64,000 nt of DNA from Metopolophium dirhodum (Eukaryota; Arthropoda; Insecta; Hemiptera; Aphididae): assembly GCF_019925205.1 (NCBI RefSeq), contig NC_083568.1, positions 5,963,237 through 6,027,236 on the forward strand, read 5' to 3'. Below the pieces are notes generated by a model. The model worked only from the letters and a program-made list of their open reading frames with translations. It did not search any database and was not told the origin of the DNA. Both the position numbers and the translations under genes were made by a program. Positions 48,000 through 61,270 of the stretch are shown piece after piece. Within the stretch, counting starts at the first letter, position 1. Every line of letters starts with the position of its first letter.

Positions 48000-49130
48000 T
48001 ACATAATATCATAGTATACGTCGCAGTGGCGTGATTCCGTCCACGTTTTGTCTGTTAGTCTGTTTTCTCGATTACCGTTTTACCCGCGCGCCACCACCGA
48101 CTTTCTATGTTTTATTTTTTCATTACAATCGAGACTTTATAAACGACAAATAATATAAAAAACGTCAGGGTAAATTATGTATTATTTATGAAATATATAT
48201 GGAGATTTTAATTTTAATTTCCAAGTTTTATAAATTTTGAAATTAAATTATGCATTTGAAGACATTTTTACAACGACATAACATTACCTAAGGCGAAAAA
48301 CGTCAAATAATAGTAATAAAAAAAAATACTTTCAATATTAAATATTGTAAGTACCTATGTTGAAATCGCACAAAATTAAATTTTTAATAAAATTAATGTG
48401 TTTCATTTAGTGTTACATACACGACTGCCGCCGAAAAATCGAAATCTGCTTATCGAACTCGAAAGACTTGTACGTTTGCATAAGTTGATGAGAATATTAT
48501 TAACAGAATTCCATTTTTTTTTTTTGGATTTATATGTACCTATATTATTATAACATCGTGTGACGAAAAAGTTGAAAATACTTACGATGATTACATTTTC
48601 TCGTGTTCTGATGAAAAATTAATCAAACTATCACGACAACAATGGTTAAATTGAAATATTTTCGGTGGTGCGAGACGACAGATTTCTGTGCGCTCAAACG
48701 ACGTCGCGGGAAACGCGGCACGTGCAGACGACAAAGATAACACCCGAAGGATCGCATATGGCCGCACGTTATAATACTCCAGTGCAGTGTCGTCGTATAC
48801 GAGGACACGGTATAATATTGTATAGGACTTTCACGATGACGCGCCGTCGGTTTCAGATCACGACCACCGGGGTTGTAGGAACGTTACACCGGGGTCGTGA
48901 TTATGCAGTCGTCTGCCATAGGAAAGACGAGGACGATCGGATGGTTTCGACGAAAAAACGACGGCACAAGACTTGTCTCGGATTACCGCGACGGTCGTAC
49001 GACGATTTTTACTTTACTTTAGCAGTTCGGCGCACATCTCATCATTGCAGCGAGAACGTTTTCCCGGCGTCTACAATGATAATGACTATAAGTCTCCGCA
49101 GAACCACGATGATATTATTACATATACTAT
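48000..49130. other. Noncoding interval
   Basis: AT-rich sequence, then a GC-richer stretch (48660-49080) with an arginine- and threonine-rich 160-codon frame that runs into the SINE and is not considered a gene. ATCACGACC (48857-48865) and GGTCGTGAT (48894-48902) form a short inverted repeat. Confidence 0.35.
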
Positions 49131-49394
49131 TTTTTTTTTTTTATTGATCTTGAGCCCGGCAGCTGAGGCCATTAGCTATTTTTAGTTTTTACTGTAGGTT
49201 TTTAAGTCGGTAGGGAGAGGAACACGTATGTGTTTAGTTTGGCAGAATTTTTGATTGGGCACTCATAGGTATCTGCCATGGATGGCGACACTTGTTCTCC
49301 GGACACCGTGACTTGCATGTCCGAAGAAAAATGCCGCCCATGGCCTAGGAATCGAACTCGGGTCGACTGTGTCCGCTCGGCCACTCCGTCCCCC
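49131..49394 (-). mobile_element. tRNA-derived SINE, minus-strand copy with A-tail
   Basis: On the minus strand the head is GGGGGACGGAGTGGCCGAGC with an A-box near 49373-49383 and a B-box GAGTTCGATTCC (49348-49359). The body has TGGCAGATACCTATGAGTGC and AATTCTGCC, and the 3' part GCTAATGGCCTCAGCTGCCG, then an A-tail (T-run 49131-49142 on the plus strand). The central part of the head is shorter than in the other two copies. Confidence 0.85.
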
Positions 49395-52300
49395 AACGAC
49401 GACGATTTTATTTCACATATTATTATGTTATTATGTAATCACCGTCGTAGGACTTGCGGGGTAGAAATAAATCCACCTACAGTGGATAACAAGTGTAGAC
49501 GCAGTCGTGAAGCTAAAGGAAAATAAATCGGCGTTAGTCGTGCAAGATGGGGAGAAAACTATATTTGTATAGATAAAATACTACCACTTGGTTAACGATT
49601 TATTTTAACACGATTATTATTTGAGTTTTATTTATAAATAGGTAGCTGAATTGATTTTCGTATAATGTGTATAAAAGCATTGCATATTATATTTTTAATG
49701 TCTAAAATACGATGACATATTTTTTTCTACTGATTTATTTTTTAACATTATTTTGATTTTTACCCATACATCTAAGTCATTTGGTTTCTTAATGTTTGAT
49801 AATCAAACGATTTAAACTGGAAGAAATTATTAAATTTGATATTATATTTAAGTCTGCTAGCGATGTCCGCCTTTTTAAAAATGAATTACACTTTTTTGTA
49901 AAAACTATTATTTTACTATCGTTAGTAGGAGTAAACACTGTCTTTTGTAGAACTTAACACAATGTCTATGTAGGAGATCACCTACGTTTGTAGGTGTTTA
50001 CCATTCCCTTAAAAAGTTGTTAGTGCTAGGGCCCGTACGGGTCCGGGTCCTATATTATAGGTTGGTCATTATAAAACCAAAAACACATAGGTATATGAAG
50101 GAGAATAAAATAATATATTATAATACAATTCATACCTTTGTTATGACTTATCCAATGATTCTCGAACAGATACCACTTTATAGGTCGTGAAATCGTATAC
50201 AGGTATGTGTATTATATACCACACTGCATTACTCGAAAAATAAGATCCACGTGTTTGGAAAAGCTGAGCTATATAGTCGCACTCCATTTACATATCAATT
50301 CGCGCCGTATTTGTTGCGAACCGCATAAGGCTGAGACGTGTTTTTCCCTACGGGTTTTACGTTCGACATGAAAGGGCCGCCGCCATTACGGGTTGTGGGA
50401 AATCTGATGAAATGGAAATGGAAAAAAATAAAACCAGAATCTATTTGCCTCGGCGAGTGTACTAAAGAACTGAGATTCGCGTTGTGCGTTCGCCTTTTGC
50501 GGGACAGCGGCGCTGGCGAAAAGTATATACTTATACGCATAATAAAATATAAGAGAAAAAAATCAAAAGCAGTGCATTAGTGCGTTCGACCTTTGCGGCG
50601 GACGTGGTGACATTAGCGGCTGCAGTACAACCGCGGTAATGGTATATATTATTATTGATAACAAAACATATTATACGTAGAGATGAGTCGCGATCGCTCG
50701 AAAATATGTTTTCCAAGATACATATTATTTTGACCAAGTGCTCCGAGTAATTTTCGTGCTCTCCTTACACGGATATAGAAGCCAAACCGTCGACCCCTGG
50801 GAATATGCTTCAGAATATTCCGAGAATCGTTCAGTCATCGTTAACGGGGGTATTGATCATATTTAATTATATATATTATGTGTATATAATACTCGTGGTT
50901 TTGGCAACAGATTCGGTCGTTTTCAAGCGATTGTTTCGCACTGAATACAATAATTCGAATTTAAAATGTTGTTGTTGTTTGAAAAAAGTATAAAATCTTT
51001 GTCTCTTTCGTTTTTATTGTTTCAGGTTGACAGAAACAATTATTATATCGCGTTTCCAATGGAACAAGGTAAAAGACAAAACGTTCTGAATTTCTGATAT
51101 CCCGTTTCAAATTCATATGAAATAAATAATATATTGTATGCTTTATTCGTTTAAAAAATTTTTCGCGTAAGTACTATTATACATAATTTTAACATTAACT
51201 TTACTTTTTAATTACCATATTATATCATTAAAATGAATTAAAAACCAAAGCTGCAGTGCTGCACAACAATGAAACAGGGAAAGGGGAAAAAAAATTAAAT
51301 TGCAGCCATTGGGACAGTAGTTCACCAAGGATAATATAAATATAATTTAATAATAATATACATGCGTGCGCGTAGTGCGTACTCTATTATTACTCATGGA
51401 AAATTTTCCATTTTACACACATAATATACATATTTGAATTTTTTGTTTATTTAAATGGTGCACGTAGGCTTATAAAAGGTATTTCAGATAATATGCATGC
51501 AAATCAAGAATAATATAATAACATTTTTTTACAGAGTTACTGATGTAAATTAAATACATTTACTCAACAAATGATTGTAATCGTATATAATGAGTGATAA
51601 AAGCAATTTTTAAATACAATGACCATAAAGCGCAAACGTGCATTCAATTTCATAAAGACCAACAATAAGCATTTTAAACAACATTAGTGAAACTCATTTT
51701 TATTTTATAATAAAACTGGGTAAAATTTAAATGCATTCAAATTTATTATAATATGCACTTACAATTAAATTATTATGGTAAGGTTGGTCGTTAATGCGGA
51801 GAGTAAAATTTACATTATTGTGTTAAATTATTATAAAAAAAAAAAAAAAAATGCAACTAAAAAGTACTGAAAAATATTGCTACACATAATAACATATATT
51901 TTATACATAACTTAATGCATACAAAACTGCAAAAAACTACAGTGAAAACGCTATAAACCATTTATTATTTAACTTCAATAAAATATTATCCGTAGGCGCT
52001 TATTCGCTATACTTTCGCTTGAAACTACATTGATCCTTATGTAAATAAATGTAATCAAGTGTTGTATCATAAAATTGTTAAAATTAATCAGCTGTATTGA
52101 TCTTACGTTTTATAAAAGGAGAAACCGAATTAAAATGTTATCGTACTACCGATTTATTTTAGTTTATTATTTGTACCTATATTATAATACATTGGAACAA
52201 TATTACAACGTTAACATGTTATAACGTGCCGTGAAAAATAAAATTAGACGTATAATTATAACTATAATATTTTAAAAATATTATGTTATATTATAGTTTG

Positions 52301-53157
52301 TTAATAATGTTGGGTAACGGAGAACATTTTTGTGTCTCGTGTTTTAGATTATTAAATCTAAAGCGTTTTGAAATCTAGAACTAAGAGTGTATGATCCAAT
52401 CACTCATTTGATGTATGATATAATAATATTCAGAAGTAACCTATTTGACAGAGTACTCCATCTACTTAGTAAGACGGAAACGACACACATGCGGGTATAT
52501 GGCATCCTCTTAAAACGAACAATATTTGAGAAAAATGTATAAAATAAATGTACTATATTGCATCATTGAATACTATATGGGAAGGAAGTGTCCAATAATT
52601 CAGTTAAATTAAATCTCAAACCAATTGAACCAATTATTTTACTGTACAACATGCTGCAACATAGTAAATTTGCGTTGAGCCGAACCAATTTTGTGTCGTT
52701 AGGTTTAATATTAGAATGAAATGACTTACTATCAAACTTAAAGGTAAAGTCACGTTGTCTGTGTTTGTGCGTTGGTATTTTATAAAATTATGAACACTTT
52801 TGAATTATTAAATAATAATTTATACACTCATAACTCGCTTAAAAGTTTGAATATCGTAAAAACCAACGAACAAATACAGAAAATGCGCTTAGGAACGTAC
52901 TTTTGAGTTGTGATAACTGAGCATGTGGTCATCATACTTATGCTGTTTAAATTGTGTTAATTTTGTAATTGAGACTGCAAAAACAAAAAAAAATACAACT
53001 ATAATAATAATAATAATAATAATTTATTTGATGTCAAAAACAGTAATAACAATACATTAATGAATTAAAACATTAATTTCTCGTCAATGTATTATATGAT
53101 ATAAACATGTAAATTATTCAGTTTTAGATTATCTTTGAAAAAAAGCGAAGCTTGTGC

Positions 53158-53158
<1 letters not shown>

Positions 53159-53186
<28 letters not shown>
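53159..53186. repeat. (AG)14 microsatellite
   Basis: Uninterrupted AG run. Confidence 0.95.
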
Positions 53187-53189
<3 letters not shown>

Positions 53190-54316
53190 AAAAACAATCT
53201 TGAGAAAAATAGAAAAAGCACAGCGTGTACTTATATAATGTCCAGAGTACATGTTTTTGAGCTATGCCGAAAAAGCACTACGAATTCATATCGTGTCGTC
53301 GACGACCGGAAGGTGAGAACTTTTAAATATCTGGTGCGGAAAAAATACTAGCCACATATTATAACCAGGTACCGTTTATTGTTTTCATTTTCTACCTAAA
53401 GCATATTTAGTATATAATATACGCATGTATATAGAAATACTGAAGTAATATTATCTGTTCGAGTACGGCGATATTATGATTCCGATTGCCCGCAGAAGAG
53501 TTTGATATGACACTATATCGGAGTTGCTCGGTTTTCGCATCGCTGCGGAGGAGACCGATTGAACAGAATCACGATCTAAATACACCTAAAAGTCGGGAAA
53601 TCTTTGTCGGGTTCAACGGCGTTATAAATTATTATTTTGACAGACGCACGTGTCGGGCGAACAGTATATTATAGTCACGGCGGTGTATATATATAATAAT
53701 AATATTATAATATTATAATCGTTATGACGTATTATGACATTATTATCAATAATAGTTGCGATGCTCCGAGCCACCGATATAGTCACGTACCGACGGCTTA
53801 AAGTCTTAAAGGCGTAAATACGGTCCCACTTCTGTGGGTGGCGAGCAGGCGTCGTTTGCGCCTCAGGGGGGGGGGGGGCAATAACAATTTTTGCATAATC
53901 TGTAGTTGAAACGCATTTGCAGGTCTAATACGCGGAGACACGAGCAAACACGCACACATACACTGCGGTGACGGCTTATCGTATTTCCGGGCGTCGTCTC
54001 TGAAAGCCTCTCGCCGAAAACCACCGCAGTCAGCGGGGCCGGAACGCCACGTCGTCGTCGTAGTGTTGGGTGGGGGGGGGGTCGCGGTGGGTACGCGATA
54101 AATTTGATAAACACGAGCCGCGCGAAGTGGTTAGCGGTGTATAACAGCCGGTTTATTACGACCGCGCTACCTGCTTCCGCCCTGCACGGCCCCCACGACT
54201 ACCCCCTCGGCGACCTGCACCCCCTCGGCGACTTTCTCTCCGCGAAACCCGCGTCCATTACGCGAGCGAGACGGTCTCGCAGCGCCACAACGACCCTTGT
54301 ATACGCGGACGTGTTG

Positions 54317-54336
54317 TATATATATATATATATATA
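54317..54336. repeat. (TA)10 microsatellite
   Basis: Uninterrupted TA run. Confidence 0.9.
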
Positions 54337-54774
54337 ATACAATATAATATACGTATACGGGGACGCGTATTATTATTATCGTATATAACGCGGCGACGTC
54401 TGCAGCTCGTAAGATGAAAAAAAAATTCGCAGCTCGCGCGGGCAACAGCGGCGGGGTACGGTTAAGTCGTCGCGTGCGAAATTACGGTCGTCCCTTAATG
54501 AAAACACGCGCTGATTAACGTGTCCGCCGTTGTTTTCGTCACCCCTCGAGTCACGACGAACCCACACTCACACCCTACACACACAAACACAAACATTACT
54601 TACATCCGCGCGTCGCCCACATACCACTATTACACGTATATCCCGCCGCAGTCATATTGCCGCACTTTACCACCCTTCCGTCGCATAATATAATATATTA
54701 TTATATTATTCGCTCATCAAATGTCTAGAGACATCAACGACTACGGCGCGGCGTACGCTGCACTATATACGCGG

Positions 54775-54832
54775 TCTCTCTCTGACTCTCTCTCTCTCTC
54801 TGTCTCTCCCCTCCGCTCGTTTCTCTCTCTAA
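54775..54832. repeat. (CT)n-rich tract
   Basis: CT dinucleotide runs with several interruptions. Confidence 0.85.
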
Positions 54833-57051
54833 TAAAATCTACTGTTGTGCCAAATGTACACACACAAATAATATATATATATTATATTATGCAGCGTGTG
54901 TGTGGAACACCAAAGGGGACGCGTATGTGTACCGCAGCAGTTTGTGTGTTGTGCGTAGACCGCGACGCGTCGTCGACCAGCACCGGGAGATGGACGGGTG
55001 AGGGGGGGGGGGGAGGGGGCGCGCTAATGGAAAGACGCTGTCCCTTTGTTGCGCATTGTTCTTTTCTCCATTATCTGGAAAACGGCCACCGCAGCAACCC
55101 TCTCCGCCGCCGTCCTCCGCTCCATCACCACCGTACTCGCACACGAATATAATATATATAAATATATATACACACATGCGAACGTGTGTGTGTGTGCAGT
55201 GTTGACGGGAATAACAAATTGCATTTCACGCGATGCCTTTGTATTAAATCGGACACCTCCGCCTGCACCGCCGCTGCAGCGGTCGTAGTCACTCCGTGTA
55301 CGAATTTACACACCGACGCCACGGCGGCGATTCGGACACGTCCGAAATAATAGCTCGGCTTGACCCCGCACAATACAGTAGTGATGGTAACGATATACGT
55401 TATATTGTATTATTATTATTATATTGTTCAGTGGTGGTCGCATCGGCTGTTTTTATATTATATTATTATTATAAATCTCGCCAGAATAGACGATGCGAAC
55501 CAACACTTCTAGATAATAGTGCACTATTTGGATAAGGTTCATACAGGTATATTCCGAGATACCTATATATATATATATACCGTATATATAATATTATAAT
55601 ACCGTGATCGCGCGCAACGTTAGTTTTTTTTTACCAGGATTTCGGCATTTCCGTTATATAATATTGTAGTGTGCATTTTGCTAAAATTATGCACCCGACT
55701 AATATAATTACACCCGGAACGGTATTGTAAACAAAATCGAGTGTGAGCCGTTTTCCGAGCAACGTATTTTTTTTTAACAATAATACGATACGATGTTATC
55801 AGCCTGCGTGTTGTTTCGTATTATTATAATGGGCTTATAATCATATTATAAGACTTTTACAATTATATAGTTAAACTATTCCGGTCAACCGATCATAAAA
55901 AAATATCTTATTAAATATTATTAGTTTTATTTATTATTGAATGTTGCCAGTATTCGATCTGCTTTCCTCGGCAGTCAACTGATAATATTATAATCTACAA
56001 TGTGCGTAACGATGATAGTCATGACGATTGCCATTACATTTCAACTAAAATTATGGATAGGCGGTGCTGTATAATTAATTTTTTATTACGAATCGAAAAT
56101 AGAAAAAATATTACTGCAGATATCTAACCTGACCGTTTTTTCCGGACAAAAGAGAGACGTGGCGTCGGACGACTAGACGATAACATTCGGAGACCGGCGA
56201 CAGACGAACGCGTATAATATAATATTTCAACAGTTTTTCATATTTTTTTTCCGGACGGACGTGACGACGACCACGACCACTGCACACTACGGGCATTATA
56301 CATTTAGGTAGTGCCGTGTTGACACAATGACGCGTACCCTCATTACAATAATATCATATGGCCGTTCCTATTATAATATTATATTATATTATTATGTCAT
56401 TATTACTATACACACGAACAGACGCGGACGTGAGGAGTACGACTGCCAACTCGCGTGCATAATAATATGTACAATGATCATTGTGCTGGAGGTGAACAGC
56501 GACAATGCGCGCGTAACCGTAACAATAATACGCTGCAGTGTACGGGAAGATCGCTCCGTATAATTATTACGATATAACAGGGGTGTCCAAAAATGTCACG
56601 TTAGGAACTCGGAAAGTTTTCGGGGCCCTTGGAAATCCGACGTGCATATTTAGTGAAGGCGAAATCAAAAAATCAAATTTAAACTAACGAAAACCCAGTT
56701 TTATTCAGCTTAACAACATTGTAATAATTATAAGCGGCATGTACGAGTGGTATGGGAAAATTACGCGAGAATTAATTTTCGTACTTTCAATTATACGGTT
56801 TGTTGAGTGGTTTGAGAGCAAATACACCTATTATCAATATTGTAGAAGAGAAGTCGATATGCGCCTGTATAAAATTCAGTTTTCGATATTTTTGTTACTA
56901 AACTCAATACGATTCAAATTCAAAAGCAAACCTCGCTCAGTAAACTATATTATTGGAAATACGAAACCAAGTTTCAGCGTTTCACTGAAATTCGCATTTG
57001 TAATTAGTGTGTAAAGTGCTGCGTTATTGACATGTACGTGCACGTAAACTA

Positions 57052-57288
57052 ATGATCACTTACTACGCACACATTTACCCGACCCGCAAGCGAACGGATA
57101 GAAAATTGCCTGTATTGAACTCCTTAGAAACTCTATTGTCTAGGGGCAGGATAAAATTCGTCCTCGGGCTGCCGTTCGGTGACATCTACAATATATTGTC
57201 TCGTATATCGGACGATTGTGGCACTTTGTCGCTACGAAACGGCCAGAAAAGCACCAAAGACTGCATTGGACGGCATTATGTTCAATGA
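57052..57288 (+). CDS. Unrecognised 78-codon open frame
   Basis: The frame starts with an ATG and has a balanced, protein-like composition (for example LPVLNSLETLLSRGRIKFVLG, cut here to GRIKFVLGLPFGDIYNILSR), with many C- or G-ending codons in its second half. No domain is recognised. No donor site before the stop would link it to the likely exon at 57646. It could be a short gene, a decayed exon or chance. Confidence 0.22.
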   Translation: MITYYAHIYPTRKRTDRKLPVLNSLETLLSRGRIKFVLGLPFGDIYNILSRISDDCGTLSLRNGQKSTKDCIGRHYVQ

Positions 57289-57645
57289 ATGCAAATCATT
57301 CGTTAATTAGTACGTAGTCATATAAGTTATAAGTTGTAAATCAAGTCGCCACAGGAATATGGGTAGGTACTTACGTTAAATTATATTGTGCTTATTTACC
57401 ACGATTACGCTATAATATAAACATGTAATTGAACTCTGAAGGTAAGTCAGTAGGTATGTATGAAGAAGAAAATACTAACTTACAGATATAAGATAATATT
57501 TTATTTTTTAAAGTCAATCGCGATTCTTGGTAATATTTTTTTGGTTTAAAATCACGTAAACTGCAGGCATTTCAATTGACCTAACCCTGAAGAGATAGGT
57601 TGTCAAATTAGATAGGTTGTTGTCTTACCGAGTGTACTTTTGCAG

Positions 57646-57862
57646 GGATGGACCGTCGATCTACTTAGAAAATCTCGAAGAGGCAAGAAAACTGTTGGGC
57701 CTGAAAACAAAATCAGTTCGATTACCGAGTGGAAAGTATAATTTTAAAAACACCGACCGTCTTAAACATGATCGAACGCTAAAACGTTACAAACGAATAA
57801 TGTTAAAAAAAAATGAAAATCTCTACGAGACGTTCGGATTCGGCGCGAGTACTTCTATATAA
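57646..57862 (+). CDS. Probable terminal coding exon, function unknown
   Basis: A good acceptor (GTGTACTTTTGCAG, ending at 57645) precedes an open frame that starts, after one base of a split codon, with DGPSIYLENLEEARKLLGL. It continues with a lysine/arginine-rich segment (LKHDRTLKRYKRIMLKKNEN) and ends FGFGASTSI at a TAA (57860-57862). The composition and the sharp boundary at the acceptor favour real coding sequence. The upstream exons were not identified in the window; a donor-like CTGAAG|GTAAGT at about 57440 is preceded by stops in all frames. No family is recognised. It may be the last exon of a gene with a long intron or a fragment of a copied gene. Confidence 0.4.
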
Positions 57863-60411
57863 TATATATATTTAATATTATATTATAACATTATATGCAT
57901 AAATTATATGTAGTTTTGGCAATTTCATTACAATATAAACGCGTGTAATAGGCGTACGCGACTGTTACGCATTGTCGTTCTATACGATATTGTTGCTGTG
58001 TTATAATAATATTCGGTTGTGGGAGAGCTGCGCGACGAAAGTCCCCCTAAATTTTGCCATACGCGCGCAGGACCCCGCGACGACCCGGTTTAATCCGAAC
58101 CGTATATTATACTATGAATTACGAGCTAAATACGATCGTCGTATTATATTATATTATTACGCGTACGTAATCCCTCTGGACGTGCGTGATGTACACATAA
58201 ATATTCAATTTTTTTGTAATTTTTTTTTTCGCACGTGTTCGTCAAGTGAGGCTGCGGTTTTCAGTCAGCCCATCGTAACGATTGTTCGCGGATAATTGTT
58301 CGGCGGAATAATGGGACGGGGCGCGTTGTTTTTCTCGCCATCGATCACCACGACGTCATCCGCGATAGGTCTTAATAATAACAATAACGCCTATAATGTT
58401 ACACATCGTATCGCCATCGTGTATCGTTAAACGAGCGTGGCGGCAGCTTAAGCCGTTTTTGTTTTTTTTTTTTGATAATTTATTTACCGACAAAACTATA
58501 AATACAGTGCACGACGAGCTATAGACGACAGTGAAATGCAGCTCATCGTCGACCGCAGGAGTGTGAACTATATTATATAAGAATGGGGGTCCCTTATTAT
58601 TATAATATTCGACCCCTTTCGGTCGATGGCGTTTATAAACGGCCATTAATCTAAAACAGCTGAACTGGAAAAAAAGTTTTGGCCATATCCCCTTTTTAAA
58701 AATAATAATAATAAATCAGTTCAACTAAATTAATTAATAATATAACTTATGGTCGTGTGAAAATAGTTTTATCAACCACTTGGGTTGGGGCGACTAAAAT
58801 CGTAACAAAAAATCGTATAGATAGGGATATACGATATACAGTCAAAACAAGTCGAAATATTTAAACAATAAATTATATCTGTTTAGTATTTTAGTGCAAA
58901 TATTATGACGATTTGTGATCAATCAAAATATTAGTTTTTCGTTTCATTCAATTCAAACTCAAAAGAAATAATTTTAATACAAAGACGGATTATTATCAAA
59001 TGTTGTCCTTTTGTTATTCAAAACAAAATGTATTATTCAAATATATTATATTTTTTACGATAACCACAAGGAGCATCTTGTGGTTTTAAGTGTTATCTCG
59101 TTAAAAAAATGTATTAGTTTTATTTATGAAAAATATATTTTACACAGCCTCTTAATGTATTAAGTTACATTTGAAATAGCAACGAATAAAAATAAAAGTC
59201 CATAGTAAAATGATAACCTTCAAAAAATATTTATAGTATTAGTTAACACTTGAAATGTATTACAATATATTGATCGAAAGTGTTTAGGTTTATAGGTAAT
59301 AGTGTAATACTAATTATTTTTTATATATATTTTAAATTGTAAATGGAATAACACAATAAGGTCTGTATTTATTGAACAATTTTTAATAACTAGAGGTCAT
59401 TTAAGAACCAATTAAGACCATAATATATTATATGAATTGGAATATAAATTGTTGGACTCATTTATCACATGATCCATTTTCATATTTCAATTTAAAAAAT
59501 GCAAATGAATCATTATCATATTATGCGATCAATTTCAACACAAACAAATTATTGAATAACCTTATTGATTGCTCTACATTTCTCTGAGTGATGAATTGAT
59601 ATTTAAATAAAATAGGTCAAAAAAATATGATTTTACCTGCGTTCAATAACATCCAAACAATTACGTAGTTCTTAGGCATTTCCGATTTCGATATTAGTAC
59701 TTTACTTTTTTCAAGTGCAAACCATATTAATATGTGACAGAGTTATGAGCAATAAATAATATTATTATAGTTTGCCTGGACTTGGTAAATAGTTGACATG
59801 ATAAAGTGATAAAGTTGATAATAAAACGAAATATTTCATAAGGTTACACAGGTGATTTTGGTATCATTACAAGATAACCAATATACTGATGACGCTTTAG
59901 AGTAATAAACTTAAAATTATTTTTGGCAATCGTTACCCGCGGCCGCCGAATGAGTATGAAAACCCATTACTTGCGTCATAAAAGATAAACAAATCTATAA
60001 AATGAGCCACGAAAACCTCTAAATTTCAGTTAACTATCAAATAAAAACTTTGTATACGACCTCATTCTATAATAAAATCGGTGTGCGCCTGTCCGTAAAT
60101 TACACACAAAAAAGGCATTAATAAAATCTTAATAGTGGTAAATGACCTTCGGTCTTGCCACCTCGGAGATATTCCATTTATACGTATAGGAGGTACCTAC
60201 CTAATATTACTATTATTTACGTCCAACACATTATTTTGGGAAGACGTAATGTTTAAGGAATTCAAAAAATAAAAACGTTATCGCGTGCAATAAATAATAC
60301 GACGACTGACGATGATTACAAAATATAATCATCGTGCACGTTATGGTGACGTTTCGGTATCAAAATATATCAATAAAAATATGTTTGTTGGCTCATTATT
60401 TTTTTTATTAA
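57863..60411. other. Noncoding interval
   Basis: A GC-richer stretch (57950-58630) is followed by about 1.7 kb of AT-rich sequence. No supported gene or clear repeat. Confidence 0.4.
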
Positions 60412-60639
60412 TTACGTCAGAGGGCCAAACATCATCTCGACAGTCGTAGGTGTTTTTATATTACATGGATAATTTTTTACAGGTGCTTGAGCCTCGATAG
60501 TGTTTTTAAATTGAATAAGTGTGTGCACACTATTAAAAATGATTGTCCTAAATATGCTGAACGTAATATCGTTATTAATGATATTGTTCTGTGTTCTCAC
60601 GGTCACCGCAAACGTCTGCCAGGTTTCGCAATTTCGCAT
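60412..60639 (-). CDS. Unrecognised 75-codon open frame with adjacent AATAAA
   Basis: The minus-strand frame begins MRNCETWQTFAVTVRTQNN and ends TVEMMFGPLT. An AATAAA lies three bases after the stop (60404-60409). The composition is protein-like without simple repeats. An acceptor-like CTGGCAG near 60619 could make it a terminal exon. No family is recognised and no partner exon was found. Confidence 0.2.
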   Translation of the reverse strand: MRNCETWQTFAVTVRTQNNIINNDITFSIFRTIIFNSVHTLIQFKNTIEAQAPVKNYPCNIKTPTTVEMMFGPLT

Positions 60640-61094
60640 ACGATGTAGTGCGAAATCTCGCGTGGCGAGGATTTACATAATATCGTAAGGTGCTAAGGTG
60701 TGAGTATACACCTAAACCGATCGCAATTTCAGATAGGTAGTCGCATTATAAATTACACCGTGTGTTAGACGACTACAATAATATGAAAACGGTAGGTAAT
60801 AATAACATTAATTACCTATATCATTCGTTTTGAATGCATTTCGCGAAAAATACACCGTGGACCGTCTCCGGCGGATGTCTCTTCATTAGCCCAACGCAAT
60901 GTCCGACCGCCGAGTACACAATATTATATTATATATTATACGTATAGGCTGCGAGGCATACGTTTCATGTGAACGCATTTCAACGGAAAACGAAAATACC
61001 GGAAACGGGAAAAACGTTCTCCGCGTGTCTCCGCGCCACCGACGGAAATAGATCCGGTGTCCGGTTTTCGTTTGCGTGTGTATATAAATTATAC

Positions 61095-61103
<9 letters not shown>

Positions 61104-61129
<26 letters not shown>
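61104..61129. repeat. (TG)13 microsatellite
   Basis: Uninterrupted TG run. Confidence 0.95.
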
Positions 61130-61130
<1 letters not shown>

Positions 61131-61149
61131 GTAGTGTGTGAGTGAGGAT

Positions 61150-61270
61150 ATACACCCCCAGGACACGGTATTGAATTCAGAGAAACCTACCAAGGACGGT
61201 GTACGGCCGGCTTGTCGACACGCTTCGCATATTCTCGGAGGGAACCGAAAACCTCGGCCTGGGGGTGTAT
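61150..61270. repeat. Perfect 13-bp inverted repeat with 95-base loop
   Basis: ATACACCCCCAGG (61150-61162) is matched by its exact reverse complement CCTGGGGGTGTAT (61258-61270). The arms are GC-rich and the loop contains GTACGGCCGGCTTG. It may be a hairpin-forming transcript, a tiny transposon relic or chance. Confidence 0.6.

Larger units (their letters stand above)
49395..57051. other. Gene-poor interval
   Basis: The interval contains AT-rich sequence (49600-53100), a (GA)n tract, and a GC-rich patch (53820-55330) with G-runs, CT-rich and CA-rich tracts. A sequence CAGGGGTGTCCAAA at 56578 looks like a hAT end, but no partner was found. An open stretch with an acceptor-like start and no compatible donor lies near 53496-53674. 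No gene is supported. Confidence 0.4.

Noticed and set aside
48665..49147. 160-codon arginine/threonine-rich frame
   Set aside because: It runs into the A-tail of the SINE, has no domain, and looks like a chance frame in GC-rich sequence.
50030..50056. GGGCCCGTACGGGTCC palindrome as a transposon end
   Set aside because: It is a self-palindrome with no second copy in the window.
53222..53674. Possible two-exon gene (ATG near 53239, donor AAG|GTGAGA near 53313, acceptor CCCGCAG near 53495)
   Set aside because: Joining the two pieces leads to a TGA after four codons of the second exon, so the phases do not agree.
56578..56593. CAGGGGTGTCCAAAAA as a hAT transposon end
   Set aside because: The sequence fits a common hAT terminus, but no reverse-complement partner or 8-bp duplication was found, so it is not listed as an element.
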